Assembly: GCF_030812855.1 (NCBI RefSeq)
Contig: NZ_JAUSTK010000009.1
Span: 1 to 64,000, forward strand
DNA: 64,000 nucleotides
DNA from: Paenibacillus wynnii
Lineage (GTDB): Bacteria > Bacillota > Bacilli > Paenibacillales > Paenibacillaceae
Reading direction: 5' to 3'
The position numbers and the translations under genes are program-made. Below the pieces are notes generated by a model, which worked only from the letters and a program-made list of their open reading frames with translations, was not told where the DNA came from and did not search any database. This document shows, piece by piece, positions 50,598 through 59,809 of this stretch (positions are counted from its first letter, which is position 1; each line of letters opens with the position of its first letter).

Positions 50598-51533
50598 ATG
50601 CGTGAATACGGACTCGTTCCTAAGGTTTCCATTATAATCTGTACTTACAATCGGGCAGGTTTACTTAACAAAACCCTTCAATCCCTAGTCTCGCTGGAGA
50701 ATTTGGACCTTGCCGAAATCATTGTAGTGGATAACCGTTCCACAGATCATACAGAGACTGTTGTAAAGGAATTTATTGATAGGAACGTAGATGATATTGA
50801 TACCCGATATATTTTAGAACCGGTACAGGGACTGTCCGCAGCACGGAATACAGGAATTCTGGCTTCAAAGTCTCAACTTATAGCCTTTCTGGACGACGAT
50901 GCTATTCCTTGCAAGACATGGATCTCAACAATTGTGTCCACCTTTGAGGAGAGACCGGAAGTTATGGCTATGGGAGGGAGAATTGCTCCGATATTCGAGA
51001 GTAAACGTCCAGAATGGCTGATAAAGCCCTTCGAGCTCCCCTATACCATTGTCGATCTGGGCAACCGGATTCGGGAATATCCCGGACGCCTTCATCCCTG
51101 CGGAGCCAATATGGCCATGCGGAAAATCGTATTTGATCTCAGCCTGTTTCCTCTGGAACTCGGAAGAAAAGGAGAATCGCTTCTCTCAGGTGAAGAGGCC
51201 TGGCTGTTCGGACAGATGCAAAAAAAAGGGCATAACATCCTGTATCACCCATTAATGGCTGTCGATCATTTCGTACCGTCAAGTCGTTTGACGGAGTCTT
51301 GGATAATGAAACGTTATTACAGCCAGGGCATATCTAACGCTATGAAGCGGGAAGGTGTCATAGGTAATGTACTCCTGTTGGGAAAAACGGCTGCCAAAAT
51401 AGCGTATGTACTGGTAGACTCCATCCTTTCAAGGAGTCAGGGAAAAAGGCTTTTGAACAAATGTCGGCTAGAGAGTATTCGCGGAACTCTGAATATGGTC
51501 TTTAATCGAAAGAGGGAATCCGCAGCGGGGTGA
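50598..51533 (+). CDS. Family 2 glycosyltransferase
   Basis: A 311-residue GT-A fold enzyme: SIIICTYNRAGLL (about 11), VVDNRSTDHT (about 45), GLSAARNTG and FLDDDAIP (DxD metal motif, about 96). A C-terminal hydrophobic segment may associate with the membrane. It adds one sugar to the lipid-linked repeat unit. ATG 50598 has TAGGTG 6 bases upstream; ATG 50592 is too close to it. Confidence 0.88.
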   Translation: MREYGLVPKVSIIICTYNRAGLLNKTLQSLVSLENLDLAEIIVVDNRSTDHTETVVKEFIDRNVDDIDTRYILEPVQGLSAARNTGILASKSQLIAFLDDDAIPCKTWISTIVSTFEERPEVMAMGGRIAPIFESKRPEWLIKPFELPYTIVDLGNRIREYPGRLHPCGANMAMRKIVFDLSLFPLELGRKGESLLSGEEAWLFGQMQKKGHNILYHPLMAVDHFVPSSRLTESWIMKRYYSQGISNAMKREGVIGNVLLLGKTAAKIAYVLVDSILSRSQGKRLLNKCRLESIRGTLNMVFNRKRESAAG

Positions 51534-51542
51534 GGAAAAGAC

Positions 51543-52856
51543 ATGACTAATTTTCATTGGGCTTCCAAAATGATCGCCCTGCCATACGGGATGCTCTTGT
51601 TATTGTCAGCCTTGTTTCTCGGAACAGCGGTCATCTACCAACCGGTTCTAGCCATTGCAGCAGTACTTCTGATTATCCTGTTGGGTGTTTCGATTTCACG
51701 GCCTGAGTTGATCAGCTACTTCGTTCTTCTAACGACTGCAATTTCCATCAACTTTTTGTATAACGGCAGCCTGTTCGGGATGGAAATACTATCGCTGTAT
51801 AAGCTGGCTATTGTCGGGTTGCTGGTACCATGCATTCTAGTGAATGGTCTGCGTTTCAGGTTGAGTTATCCTCTATGGGTGATGGTAGTCCTAGTCTTCA
51901 TTACTTTCGGATTTTCCATCTGGCTGCCGCAGATGACCTCCTCCATTGCGATCAAAGCATTTATCGGACTTTCACTTCCCTTTGTATTTCTTCTAATCAA
52001 CTGGAAAAAGGAAGTCGCCGAGACGCATATCCGTATCATCTGCCTTTTGCCGGCAGTAAGCCTTGTGGCAGGTGTTTTACTGCAAGCCGCTCACCTTCAC
52101 AGTCTGATGGATGTAGAATTCACCGGCGCTGTACGAATACAAGGAGCGAACATTCCAGCACATCTGGCGATGCTGGCGTTCATGGGGATCGCAGTTTGCT
52201 TTATTGAAATCAAGCGAAAACCGCAGAATGCCCGTTTTTTCTACAGTATGTTGGCCTTGAATTTCTTCATTCTAATCGGAACGGGTACACGGGGTCCTAT
52301 ATTGGCATTGGTTTTGCTGCTTTTATACTACTTTTACGATATATCCCGTCAATATCTTAAGGGTAGAACGTACTTCCTGATCCCGCTGATTTGCTCCTTT
52401 CTTCTGATTTTTGCCGCTGTGGTTATGCAACTGGACAATATCAAAAAGCGTTCCTTTGAAAGAACGACGGAAACCGGTATTGACTTGTCAGGGCGGGCTG
52501 AGGCCTGGGAGTATTTTCTCAATAAGGCTGAGGTTTCTCCATGGACGGGAAGAGGGCTTGGAGCTGTCACTGTAGCGAATGATGGGACGTTATACAAAGG
52601 CTTTGTTGTTCCTCACAACGAATATATCCGTTTTTACTTCGATGGGGGCTACATCGGTGCCATACTGTTGCTGCTTTCCTTGCTCACTGTGTTTTCTCTA
52701 ATTTACAAAGCATTGGCGCCGCCGGTCAAACCCTATTATTTGTTCTTTATTGCAGGGTTTCTAATCTATTCATTCTCTGACAACACATTGTCGACGGTCC
52801 AATTTATTATTCCATTCTGTTGGTACCTGAACTGCTTGTACCGATCTTCACAGTAG
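51543..52856 (+). CDS. Wzy/O-antigen-ligase-like membrane protein 1
   Basis: A 437-residue protein with about 11 transmembrane helices and a large loop near the C-terminal third containing GRAEAWEYFL and GRGLG, the Wzy_C-type ligase/polymerase signature. It would polymerise repeat units or ligate the polymer. A second protein of this class is encoded at 53656. GAGG precedes the ATG. Confidence 0.85.
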   Translation: MTNFHWASKMIALPYGMLLLLSALFLGTAVIYQPVLAIAAVLLIILLGVSISRPELISYFVLLTTAISINFLYNGSLFGMEILSLYKLAIVGLLVPCILVNGLRFRLSYPLWVMVVLVFITFGFSIWLPQMTSSIAIKAFIGLSLPFVFLLINWKKEVAETHIRIICLLPAVSLVAGVLLQAAHLHSLMDVEFTGAVRIQGANIPAHLAMLAFMGIAVCFIEIKRKPQNARFFYSMLALNFFILIGTGTRGPILALVLLLLYYFYDISRQYLKGRTYFLIPLICSFLLIFAAVVMQLDNIKKRSFERTTETGIDLSGRAEAWEYFLNKAEVSPWTGRGLGAVTVANDGTLYKGFVVPHNEYIRFYFDGGYIGAILLLLSLLTVFSLIYKALAPPVKPYYLFFIAGFLIYSFSDNTLSTVQFIIPFCWYLNCLYRSSQ

Positions 52857-52885
52857 GCCGATTCCCCACAAAAAGAAGTGATACG

Positions 52886-53659
52886 ATGAACCAAGTAAAT
52901 ATGTTCGATGTCAATTTCGATAACTATGATTTCATGGATCTGCTTGATTATATTGATCGGGCGATTCAAGAAAGAAATCAATCCTACATTCTAACGTGCA
53001 ACGTTGACCATGTTATCAAGCTAAGAAAAGACAAGGAATTCCAAACGATTTATTCTGAGGCAGGCGCAGTGGTTGCTGATGGGATGCCGCTGATCTGGGC
53101 TTCGCGAATGCTTGGTAAACCACTCAAACAAAAGGTATCTGGAGCCGACTTGTTCAGCCGATTGGGAAATGCTTTTGAACAAAGGAAATACAGATTGTTC
53201 TTCCTGGGTTCCGCACAAGGGGTACCGGAGAAGGCGACGATGAATCTTAAAGCAGCTTATCCGCAAATCAACGTCGTTGGCTGTTACTCTCCTTCCTATG
53301 GATTTGAGAATAATGAAGAAGAGAACGAGCGAATCATCCAGATGCTTACGGATTGTCAGCCGGATATTGTATTCGTCGGTGTAGGTGCACCCAAGCAGGA
53401 AAAGTGGATTTATCGTCACTACACGTCCTATCAGGCGCCGATATCCATCGGAGTGGGAGCGACTTTTGATTTCCTCTCAGGCTCAGTTAAGCGGGCACCG
53501 GACTTCATGCAAAGAACAGGACTGGAATGGTTCTGGCGGCTTAGCCAAGAACCTGGACGACTCTGGAAAAGATATCTTGTAGACGATGCCCAATTCCTGG
53601 TCCTGCTGCTCAAGGAAATGCGCAAGCAGAAAAAGGTGAAAGGAGGAGGGCTTGAATGA
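52886..53659 (+). CDS. WecG/TagA/CpsF-family glycosyltransferase
   Basis: A 257-residue GT26 protein: TCNVDHVIKL (about 32), ADGMPLIWASRMLG (about 58), VSGADLF (about 83) and FVGVGAPKQEKWI (about 170). TagA transfers ManNAc from UDP-ManNAc in wall teichoic acid; here it probably adds a sugar to the exopolysaccharide repeat unit. ATG 52886 is chosen because the frame extension upstream overlaps the end of the wzy-like gene; the ribosome-binding site is weak (AGAAGTG). Confidence 0.92.
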   Translation: MNQVNMFDVNFDNYDFMDLLDYIDRAIQERNQSYILTCNVDHVIKLRKDKEFQTIYSEAGAVVADGMPLIWASRMLGKPLKQKVSGADLFSRLGNAFEQRKYRLFFLGSAQGVPEKATMNLKAAYPQINVVGCYSPSYGFENNEEENERIIQMLTDCQPDIVFVGVGAPKQEKWIYRHYTSYQAPISIGVGATFDFLSGSVKRAPDFMQRTGLEWFWRLSQEPGRLWKRYLVDDAQFLVLLLKEMRKQKKVKGGGLE

Positions 53660-55143
53660 ATGTAAGGACAGGGAACGCGGGTAAGAAGTTCGGTGAATTC
53701 CTTTCGCCTTCCTTGCCTGTCACATTTGCAGCCATTTGTATCCTTCTTCCCCTGATGATCGGTTTTGTCAGTGCCAAGCTTAGTTCTACCAGCAGTCTTC
53801 AAGGAGTGATTTTAGCGGGTATTCTGTTTCCCGCCTTTATACTGGCGATAATGAAGCCGCGGTTATTGATTCCTTACACGCTGTTGATTTGGGCCATTGC
53901 CCCGGAGCTACGTCGCATAGCTGATTGGGCAGAGGGAGTATATCACTCGGTATCACTGCTCAGTCTGGCACCCTTGCTGACAGGAGCTACACTGGTTATT
54001 CCAGTTCTGAGGGAAATACACAAAATGAAGCGTTCCTCTAACCGGATCGTCTTATTGTTCGCAGCAGCCCTGGCTTACGGTGCCTTAATCGGTCTGGCCA
54101 AGAACGGCATGGGTTCGGTATATGATCTGGCGAATTACATTGTACCCCTGCTTTTAATTCCATTTTTTGCAGTAACGCCGTTCACTACCAAAGATATGGA
54201 CCGTTTGCTTCACGCATACGCCAATATCGCAGTCATGGTGGCAATATACGGGATTATCCAGTATTTAACCGTTCCACCCTGGGATGCCTTTTGGATGAGG
54301 CACGCGGATATGATCTCCATTGGGTTCCCGTATCCACTGGAAATCCGAGTCTTCTCTACCTTGAATTCACCCGGACCTGCAGCTGCTTTTCTAGTATTCG
54401 CACTAGTGCCGATGATTCTGGAGAAAAGATGGCAGGGAAGCCTGCGCTGGATCGGAGTTCTACTCGTTGTAGTATGTCTCTTGACCACTCTAGTACGCTC
54501 GGCTTGGTTGGTTCTGCTGGTGATGCTGCTGGTGTACATCGGCTCTTCCTCCTCGAAGGGGAAATGGAAAACACTGCTTCAGATTACTTTTGTCGCTTGC
54601 GCCTTAATCTGGATCGTTCCCAAGCTCCCCGGAGCAGAAGGGCTTGTAGCCAGAATGGAGACGCTGACCTCTGTAAAAGAAGATCATTCGTATAACGAAC
54701 GTCTCGGCTTATGGCAAAACATGCTTCCCATGGTCGCTGCTAATCCTGTAGGTGAAGGTATAGGCAGTGTAGGAACAGGAACCAAGCTTGGGAACGGTGG
54801 AGAGCTCGGTGAATATGGAATTATGGATAACGGGTTTATCGCACTGCTGCTAACCTTCGGGGTTGCGGGTGCCGTCTTCTTCTTCGGAGCATTGGGCGCG
54901 GTCGTTAAACAAATTGTTGTCAGAGTCATCCGTAAAGACAGTGAGCAGCCATATGCTCGACTAGCCTTGGCGGCCTGGAGCGGGGCGATAGCAAGTCTAG
55001 TATCGGACAACGGTTTTCCCGGTATGAAAGGATATCTAATCTGGATGCTGATTGGTCTCGGCCTCAGCGCTAAAGAGGTTATAGAGAGCAGAAAGAAGGG
55101 AACGCCACATGCAGCAATTGAACGCAAAATCATTTCCAGCTAA
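53656..55143 (+). CDS. Wzy/O-antigen-ligase-like membrane protein 2
   Basis: A 495-residue protein with about 12 transmembrane helices. The large extracytoplasmic loop contains YNERLGLWQNMLPMV and GEGIGSVGTG, typical of the O-antigen ligase/polymerase family. It is unlike the protein at 51543 in sequence, so the two probably have distinct roles, for example polymerase and ligase. The start overlaps the previous stop by 4 bp, with AAAGGAGGAGGG upstream. Confidence 0.85.
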   Translation: MNVRTGNAGKKFGEFLSPSLPVTFAAICILLPLMIGFVSAKLSSTSSLQGVILAGILFPAFILAIMKPRLLIPYTLLIWAIAPELRRIADWAEGVYHSVSLLSLAPLLTGATLVIPVLREIHKMKRSSNRIVLLFAAALAYGALIGLAKNGMGSVYDLANYIVPLLLIPFFAVTPFTTKDMDRLLHAYANIAVMVAIYGIIQYLTVPPWDAFWMRHADMISIGFPYPLEIRVFSTLNSPGPAAAFLVFALVPMILEKRWQGSLRWIGVLLVVVCLLTTLVRSAWLVLLVMLLVYIGSSSSKGKWKTLLQITFVACALIWIVPKLPGAEGLVARMETLTSVKEDHSYNERLGLWQNMLPMVAANPVGEGIGSVGTGTKLGNGGELGEYGIMDNGFIALLLTFGVAGAVFFFGALGAVVKQIVVRVIRKDSEQPYARLALAAWSGAIASLVSDNGFPGMKGYLIWMLIGLGLSAKEVIESRKKGTPHAAIERKIISS

Positions 55144-56494
55144 CTCGGTCTGGTCTTCGTTCCGGAACTTTACGAAGAGTAAGGGCAACAGCTCAGCCGC
55201 CGTTAAGACTATGTTTGTCAGCATTCTGATCCTGCTTATTAACATGCTGACTGGTGTGCTGACCGCCCGCTATCTCGGACCGACGGGTAGAGGTGAACAG
55301 ACAGCGATGGCGAGCTGGTCGCAGTTTCTGGCGTTTAGCATGAGCTTCGGTATCCCCTCGGCGTTGATCTACAATGCTAAAAAAAATCCGGATGATGCCG
55401 GTGTGCTCTATCGAATAGCCTTGTTGATTGCTCTTTTCTTCGGAAGTGCAGCAACCATTGTAGGAATGGTCGTACTGCCTTACTGGCTCAAATCATTCAG
55501 TCCGGAAGTCATACATTTCGCACAATGGACAATGATTATTTGTCCGCTAATGGTTGTCTCTCAGATCAATAATGCCACCTTACAGTTCAGAGGAGACTAC
55601 AAGAAGTTCAACATGCTTCGGTATGTGATTCCTCTCCTGACCCTGATAATGATTGGCGTCTTGATTCTAACGGACACGATAAATCCATTCACAACAACAG
55701 TTGCTTATCTTTTTCCATCAGTACCGCTGTTCATTTGGCTGACGATCCATCTGTTGCGAACCTATAAAGTGAAAATGCGGGACAGTTATCTACAATTCAA
55801 GAAGTTATTCACTTATGGGTTAGGTTCTTACGGTAATGATCTATTAGGCCAGTTTTCGTACTATATAGACCAGATTATTATCGCCGGTTTGCTGAGACCC
55901 GCTGATTTAGGTCTTTATGTAGTCGCGGTAAGCCTATCACGGATGGTTAACTTTTTCTCGAACTCCATTACAGTGGTGTTGTTTCCAAAAGCCTCCGAGC
56001 TATCGAAGGAAGAAGCCATTAGTCTTACCTTCAAAGCCTTTCGGATTAGCACAACCTTCACCCTGCTGGGAGCGTTGGTCTTGATGCTGCTAGCCCCTCT
56101 AGTGATTCCGTTACTGTACGGTAAGGATTTCAACACGGCATTAACCGTATTCCGAATGCTGCTGCTGGAAGTAACGATTAGCGGAGGGACGCTCATTCTG
56201 GCACAGGTATTCATGGCACTGGGGAAACCGAAATTTGTATCCATACTTCAGGGTGTGGGCTTGATCCTGGTTATACCACTGTTATTCTTACTAGTTCCTA
56301 AATTCGGATTGTTCGGTGCAGGTGTAGCCATGCTCTCGTCAGCGATACTGCGGTTCGTATTTATCATTCTCAATATCAGATTCAACTTAAAGGTTAAAAT
56401 TCCACGGTTGCTCATTAACGGGCAGGACATTCAATGGATGAAGACGACGATGAATTCTTACATTCGCAAGAAACCTATGGATGCTAACGGGTAG
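55109..56494 (+). CDS. Wzx-type polysaccharide flippase
   Basis: A 461-residue MATE/MOP-superfamily protein with about 12-14 transmembrane helices; the N-terminal LINMLTGVLTARYLGPTGRGE (about 43-63) is characteristic. It translocates the lipid-linked repeat unit across the membrane. The first 35 bp overlap the end of the wzy-like gene. AGAAGGG lies 8 bases before the ATG. Confidence 0.92.
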   Translation: MQQLNAKSFPANSVWSSFRNFTKSKGNSSAAVKTMFVSILILLINMLTGVLTARYLGPTGRGEQTAMASWSQFLAFSMSFGIPSALIYNAKKNPDDAGVLYRIALLIALFFGSAATIVGMVVLPYWLKSFSPEVIHFAQWTMIICPLMVVSQINNATLQFRGDYKKFNMLRYVIPLLTLIMIGVLILTDTINPFTTTVAYLFPSVPLFIWLTIHLLRTYKVKMRDSYLQFKKLFTYGLGSYGNDLLGQFSYYIDQIIIAGLLRPADLGLYVVAVSLSRMVNFFSNSITVVLFPKASELSKEEAISLTFKAFRISTTFTLLGALVLMLLAPLVIPLLYGKDFNTALTVFRMLLLEVTISGGTLILAQVFMALGKPKFVSILQGVGLILVIPLLFLLVPKFGLFGAGVAMLSSAILRFVFIILNIRFNLKVKIPRLLINGQDIQWMKTTMNSYIRKKPMDANG

Positions 56495-56545
56495 AGAGAC
56501 GAAGTCTCCAACCCCCGGATATTTAGACAAAAGGAGGAAACTTTC

Positions 56546-57400
56546 ATGGAGTCAGTAAAAAGCGTGCTTGGCGGCCCGGGCAGTTACCCGATTTCCGTGG
56601 TCATCATCGCTCAAGATGACGAAACTCGAATATCGAGTGCGATTCAGTCTTGCAGACTTTTCGCCGATGAGATTGTGGTTATCGACGGAGGAAGCAAGGA
56701 TGGAACAGTGCAATTGGCCGAAAGCCTGAATTGCCGGGTGTTCGTCAATCCATGGCCCGGATACGCAAAGCAAAGGGAATTCGGAGTGGAACGCGCCATC
56801 CATGATTGGGTCTTCCTCATTGATACCGATGAAGTAGTAAGCAACGAATTGGCTGCGGATATTCTGGAACGCAAGCGTGGACTTTCGGATATAACAGCGG
56901 CGTATTCCCTCTATAGGATCGGTGATTTTCTGGGCAGGTGGCTGGATCGCGGTGAATACCTGGTACGACTGTATAACCGCAAACAGTACGGTATCCGTAA
57001 CAGTCTAGTGCACGAAATGCCTGATGTTTCGGAGGATCGGACGGTCCGGCTTGAAGGGGTGCTGTGGCATCAAGGTTTCCGCAGCATTAACGATCATGTG
57101 TCCCGCTTCAACAAATATACCGATCTTGAAGCACAGACGGCGTATGCCAGCGGCAAGTCGTTCCGAATTACTCATCTGCTGCTTCGTCCACCGGCACGAT
57201 TCATGCAGAAGTACTTCCTGCACGGATTATTCAAAAAAGGGATATCAGGCTTCGCCGTATCGGTGTTCTGGGTTATGTACGAATTCATGGTCGGCTTCAA
57301 GCATTACGAACTACAGAGTAAGAACAGGTTGGCCCAGCATAATACGAAGGGCCAGGCTGAGAAGGAGAAAAAAGGGGAGAGAAGCTATGCCGTACAGTGA
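56546..57400 (+). CDS. Family 2 glycosyltransferase (WaaE/LgtF-like)
   Basis: A 284-residue GT2 enzyme: ISVVIIAQDDETRI (about 16), VIDGGSKDGT (about 47), PWPGYAKQREFG (about 71) and FLIDTDEVVS (DxD-type metal motif, about 92). This sub-family usually adds a hexose or heptose in surface glycans. AAAAGGAGG precedes the ATG. The last 14 bp overlap the next gene. Confidence 0.9.
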   Translation: MESVKSVLGGPGSYPISVVIIAQDDETRISSAIQSCRLFADEIVVIDGGSKDGTVQLAESLNCRVFVNPWPGYAKQREFGVERAIHDWVFLIDTDEVVSNELAADILERKRGLSDITAAYSLYRIGDFLGRWLDRGEYLVRLYNRKQYGIRNSLVHEMPDVSEDRTVRLEGVLWHQGFRSINDHVSRFNKYTDLEAQTAYASGKSFRITHLLLRPPARFMQKYFLHGLFKKGISGFAVSVFWVMYEFMVGFKHYELQSKNRLAQHNTKGQAEKEKKGERSYAVQ

Positions 57401-58580
57401 CGGATTGAATATTATGACGACCGGCCTTAGCTGGCCCTCGTTACAACCTGGCGGATTAAACACCTATTTCAAATCCGTTTGTGAGCAGCTCTCCTCACGA
57501 AACCGGGTGCATGCGCTGATCTGCAGTCAGGAGAAGCCAACAACCTCTGAAGAACTAATTATCCATAATGCCGGTGATCCGAAAGATGCTATATGGAAAC
57601 GCAAGGATGCCTTTCAGCGTAAGGCGGCCGATCTCATGGGGAGTGGAAGTGGCCGAATTGATATCCTTTACACCCACTTTGCTCCTTATGGAATTGGTCC
57701 TGCGATGGAAGCGAAGAAACGCGGAATACCTGTAGTGATGACGTTTCACGGACCTTGGAATGAAGAAATGAAGATCGAAGGTCAGGGCATCAAACACCGG
57801 GTCAAAACAACGATTGCTAAATCTATTGAACATAAAGCCTATAAGCTGGCGGATAAGTTCATCGTTCTCAGTGAAACGTTCCGCGACATGCTTCATGATC
57901 TGCACGGAGTTCCTTTTAATAAAATCATAGTCATCCCGGGTGCTGCCAATGTAGATAGATTCGTTCCGGCAACCAATCGCTTAGCCATCCGGAGAACCTT
58001 GAATCTGCCGGAAGGCGCAACTACCGTCTTGACGGTTCGAAGACTTGTGAACCGAATGGGACTACTGCAGTTGCTAGAGGCTTGGAAGCAGGTATCGGAG
58101 CGTTTCCCCAATGCGATCCTGCTGATCGGGGGTAAAGGCCCACTGCGTGGAGAGTTGGAAGAGAAGATAGCCGACTACGGCCTAAGCAATAAAGTAAGGC
58201 TGCTCGGATACATTCCGGATCATGAACTAACAGGGTATTACCAAGCAGCGGATCTCTTTGTAGTTCCTTCACAGGCGCTTGAAGGCTTTGGACTCATTAC
58301 CGTGGAAGCACTGGCGACAGGATTGCCGGTTATGGCTACACCTGTCGGGGGCAACAAGGAAATCCTGCAGGGCTTCAGACCGGAACTGCTGTTCAAGAGT
58401 CCAGCCAGTGAAGATATGGCAGAAGGCATCATCCATATGCTTAGCAATCGGAAGCTCCTTCCAACCCGTGATGAATGCAGAGATCATGTGCTCGAGAAGT
58501 ATACATGGCAGCATGTAGCTGATGGAGTGGAAGCTGTATTCCGGGAAGCACTTGTAAAGGATGTGGCTGCAGGATGCTAA
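57387..58580 (+). CDS. Family 4 glycosyltransferase
   Basis: A 397-residue GT-B enzyme. The N-terminal acceptor lobe contains PGGLNTYF (about 22) and YTHFAPYGIG. The C-terminal donor lobe contains the ARRLVNRMG-like TVRRLVNRMG, LIGGKGPLR and the E-x7-E motif ALEGFGLITVEA (about 300). The open frame extends 121 codons upstream across the previous gene, but ATG 57387 has GGGGAG 8 bases before it. Confidence 0.92.
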   Translation: MPYSDGLNIMTTGLSWPSLQPGGLNTYFKSVCEQLSSRNRVHALICSQEKPTTSEELIIHNAGDPKDAIWKRKDAFQRKAADLMGSGSGRIDILYTHFAPYGIGPAMEAKKRGIPVVMTFHGPWNEEMKIEGQGIKHRVKTTIAKSIEHKAYKLADKFIVLSETFRDMLHDLHGVPFNKIIVIPGAANVDRFVPATNRLAIRRTLNLPEGATTVLTVRRLVNRMGLLQLLEAWKQVSERFPNAILLIGGKGPLRGELEEKIADYGLSNKVRLLGYIPDHELTGYYQAADLFVVPSQALEGFGLITVEALATGLPVMATPVGGNKEILQGFRPELLFKSPASEDMAEGIIHMLSNRKLLPTRDECRDHVLEKYTWQHVADGVEAVFREALVKDVAAGC

Positions 58581-59713
58581 GAGTAGCTTATATAGACCAT
58601 ACCGCTAAGTGGAGCGGGGGCGAGGTAGCCTTGTTTAACATCCTAACGAACATCGGAGAGCAGATTAATCCGCTGGTCATATTGGCGGAGGAGGGTGTTC
58701 TGGCTGAACGGCTGAAGGAAAAAGGGATAGATGTACGTATTATCCCCCTGGATGAAAGTGTTCGGTCACGCGGCCGGAATGCCGTTAATATCGGCGCTCC
58801 CGGTGCACTGTTCAAACTTTTGGCTTACGGCCGGAAGCTAGCTCCTCTACTGAAACAAGAAAAAGTAGATTGTGTTCATACCAACTCATTGAAATCGGCT
58901 CTATACGGTACCATTGCTGCCAAAAAGGCCGGTATACCCTTAATCTGGCATATCCGTGATCATATCGGTGCTCCGTATTTGAAGCCCGTGGTTGCGAAAG
59001 CCATACGCCTGTTGTCACGTTTGCTACCTAACGGTGTTATCGCTAATTCCCACTCGACGCTAAATGCCTTGGAGCTACCGCGTTCCAAAAAAACACTGGT
59101 TGTCTACTCCGCCTTTGCGAAAGCCATAGGCGGCGGGATTGGGAAGAGAGATCAGAAGGATTTCAACGTATTGCTTGTCGGTCGTTTGGCGCATTGGAAG
59201 GGCCAGCATATTGTGCTGGAAGCTGCTAAGAAATTCAGCCAAGATGGACGAGTGAAATTTTGGTTGGCCGGTGATGCCTTGTTTGGAGAAGAAGAGTACA
59301 AGAAAGAATTGGTCCAAAAGATTGAGCAGGATGGATTAACTAATGTGAGCCTACTGGGTCACGTTGAAGATATACAAGGTCTCATGAACACTGCGGATTT
59401 ACTGATACACACCTCAATTACACCCGAGCCATTTGGCCAGGTTATCGTTGAGGGAATGGCGGCGGGACTTCCCGTTATCGCTTCGAACGAAGGGGGTCCA
59501 GTGGAAATCGTCATCCCCGGCGAGACGGGAATGCTGATCCAACCTGGTGATCCTGACCTCTTGGCAGAATCCATTACATGGATGCTGGAACACCCTGAGG
59601 AAAGAAGAAAGATGGCGGACAATGGCATGAAGCGGGTGAAGGAGCATTTTGTAATCGAGAACACGGTCAGGGATATTGTGGACTACTACAAAGGCTTGCT
59701 GGCAAGCACCTGA
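58574..59713 (+). CDS. Family 4 glycosyltransferase
   Basis: A 379-residue GT-B enzyme: WSGGEVALFN near the N-terminus, the VGRLAHWKGQH donor-lobe motif (about 205) and EPFGQVIVEGMAAGLPVIAS with the paired Glu (about 285). It overlaps the previous gene by 7 bp, indicating coupled translation. The donor sugar cannot be told. Confidence 0.92.
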   Translation: MLRVAYIDHTAKWSGGEVALFNILTNIGEQINPLVILAEEGVLAERLKEKGIDVRIIPLDESVRSRGRNAVNIGAPGALFKLLAYGRKLAPLLKQEKVDCVHTNSLKSALYGTIAAKKAGIPLIWHIRDHIGAPYLKPVVAKAIRLLSRLLPNGVIANSHSTLNALELPRSKKTLVVYSAFAKAIGGGIGKRDQKDFNVLLVGRLAHWKGQHIVLEAAKKFSQDGRVKFWLAGDALFGEEEYKKELVQKIEQDGLTNVSLLGHVEDIQGLMNTADLLIHTSITPEPFGQVIVEGMAAGLPVIASNEGGPVEIVIPGETGMLIQPGDPDLLAESITWMLEHPEERRKMADNGMKRVKEHFVIENTVRDIVDYYKGLLAST

Positions 59714-59809
59714 CCTTACGCTTCGGACAACAGCAAGGGCTTCCGAGGTAAAGCTTATTACGATGTGGTAACTCTGATGATGCTCCATAAAACTTTGAGG
59801 ATGATTCAC
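59714..59809. other. Short gap with possible eroded hairpin module
   Basis: 96 bp within the operon. CTTACGCTTCGGACAAC and TAAAACTTTGAGGATG faintly echo the module at 29220 (arms and AGGAGG end), with GAGG before the next start. The resemblance is weak. Confidence 0.25.

Noticed and set aside
57024..57386. N-terminal extension of the glycosyltransferase at 57387
   Set aside because: It overlaps the coding sequence of the preceding glycosyltransferase in another frame, and the product has no family resemblance there.
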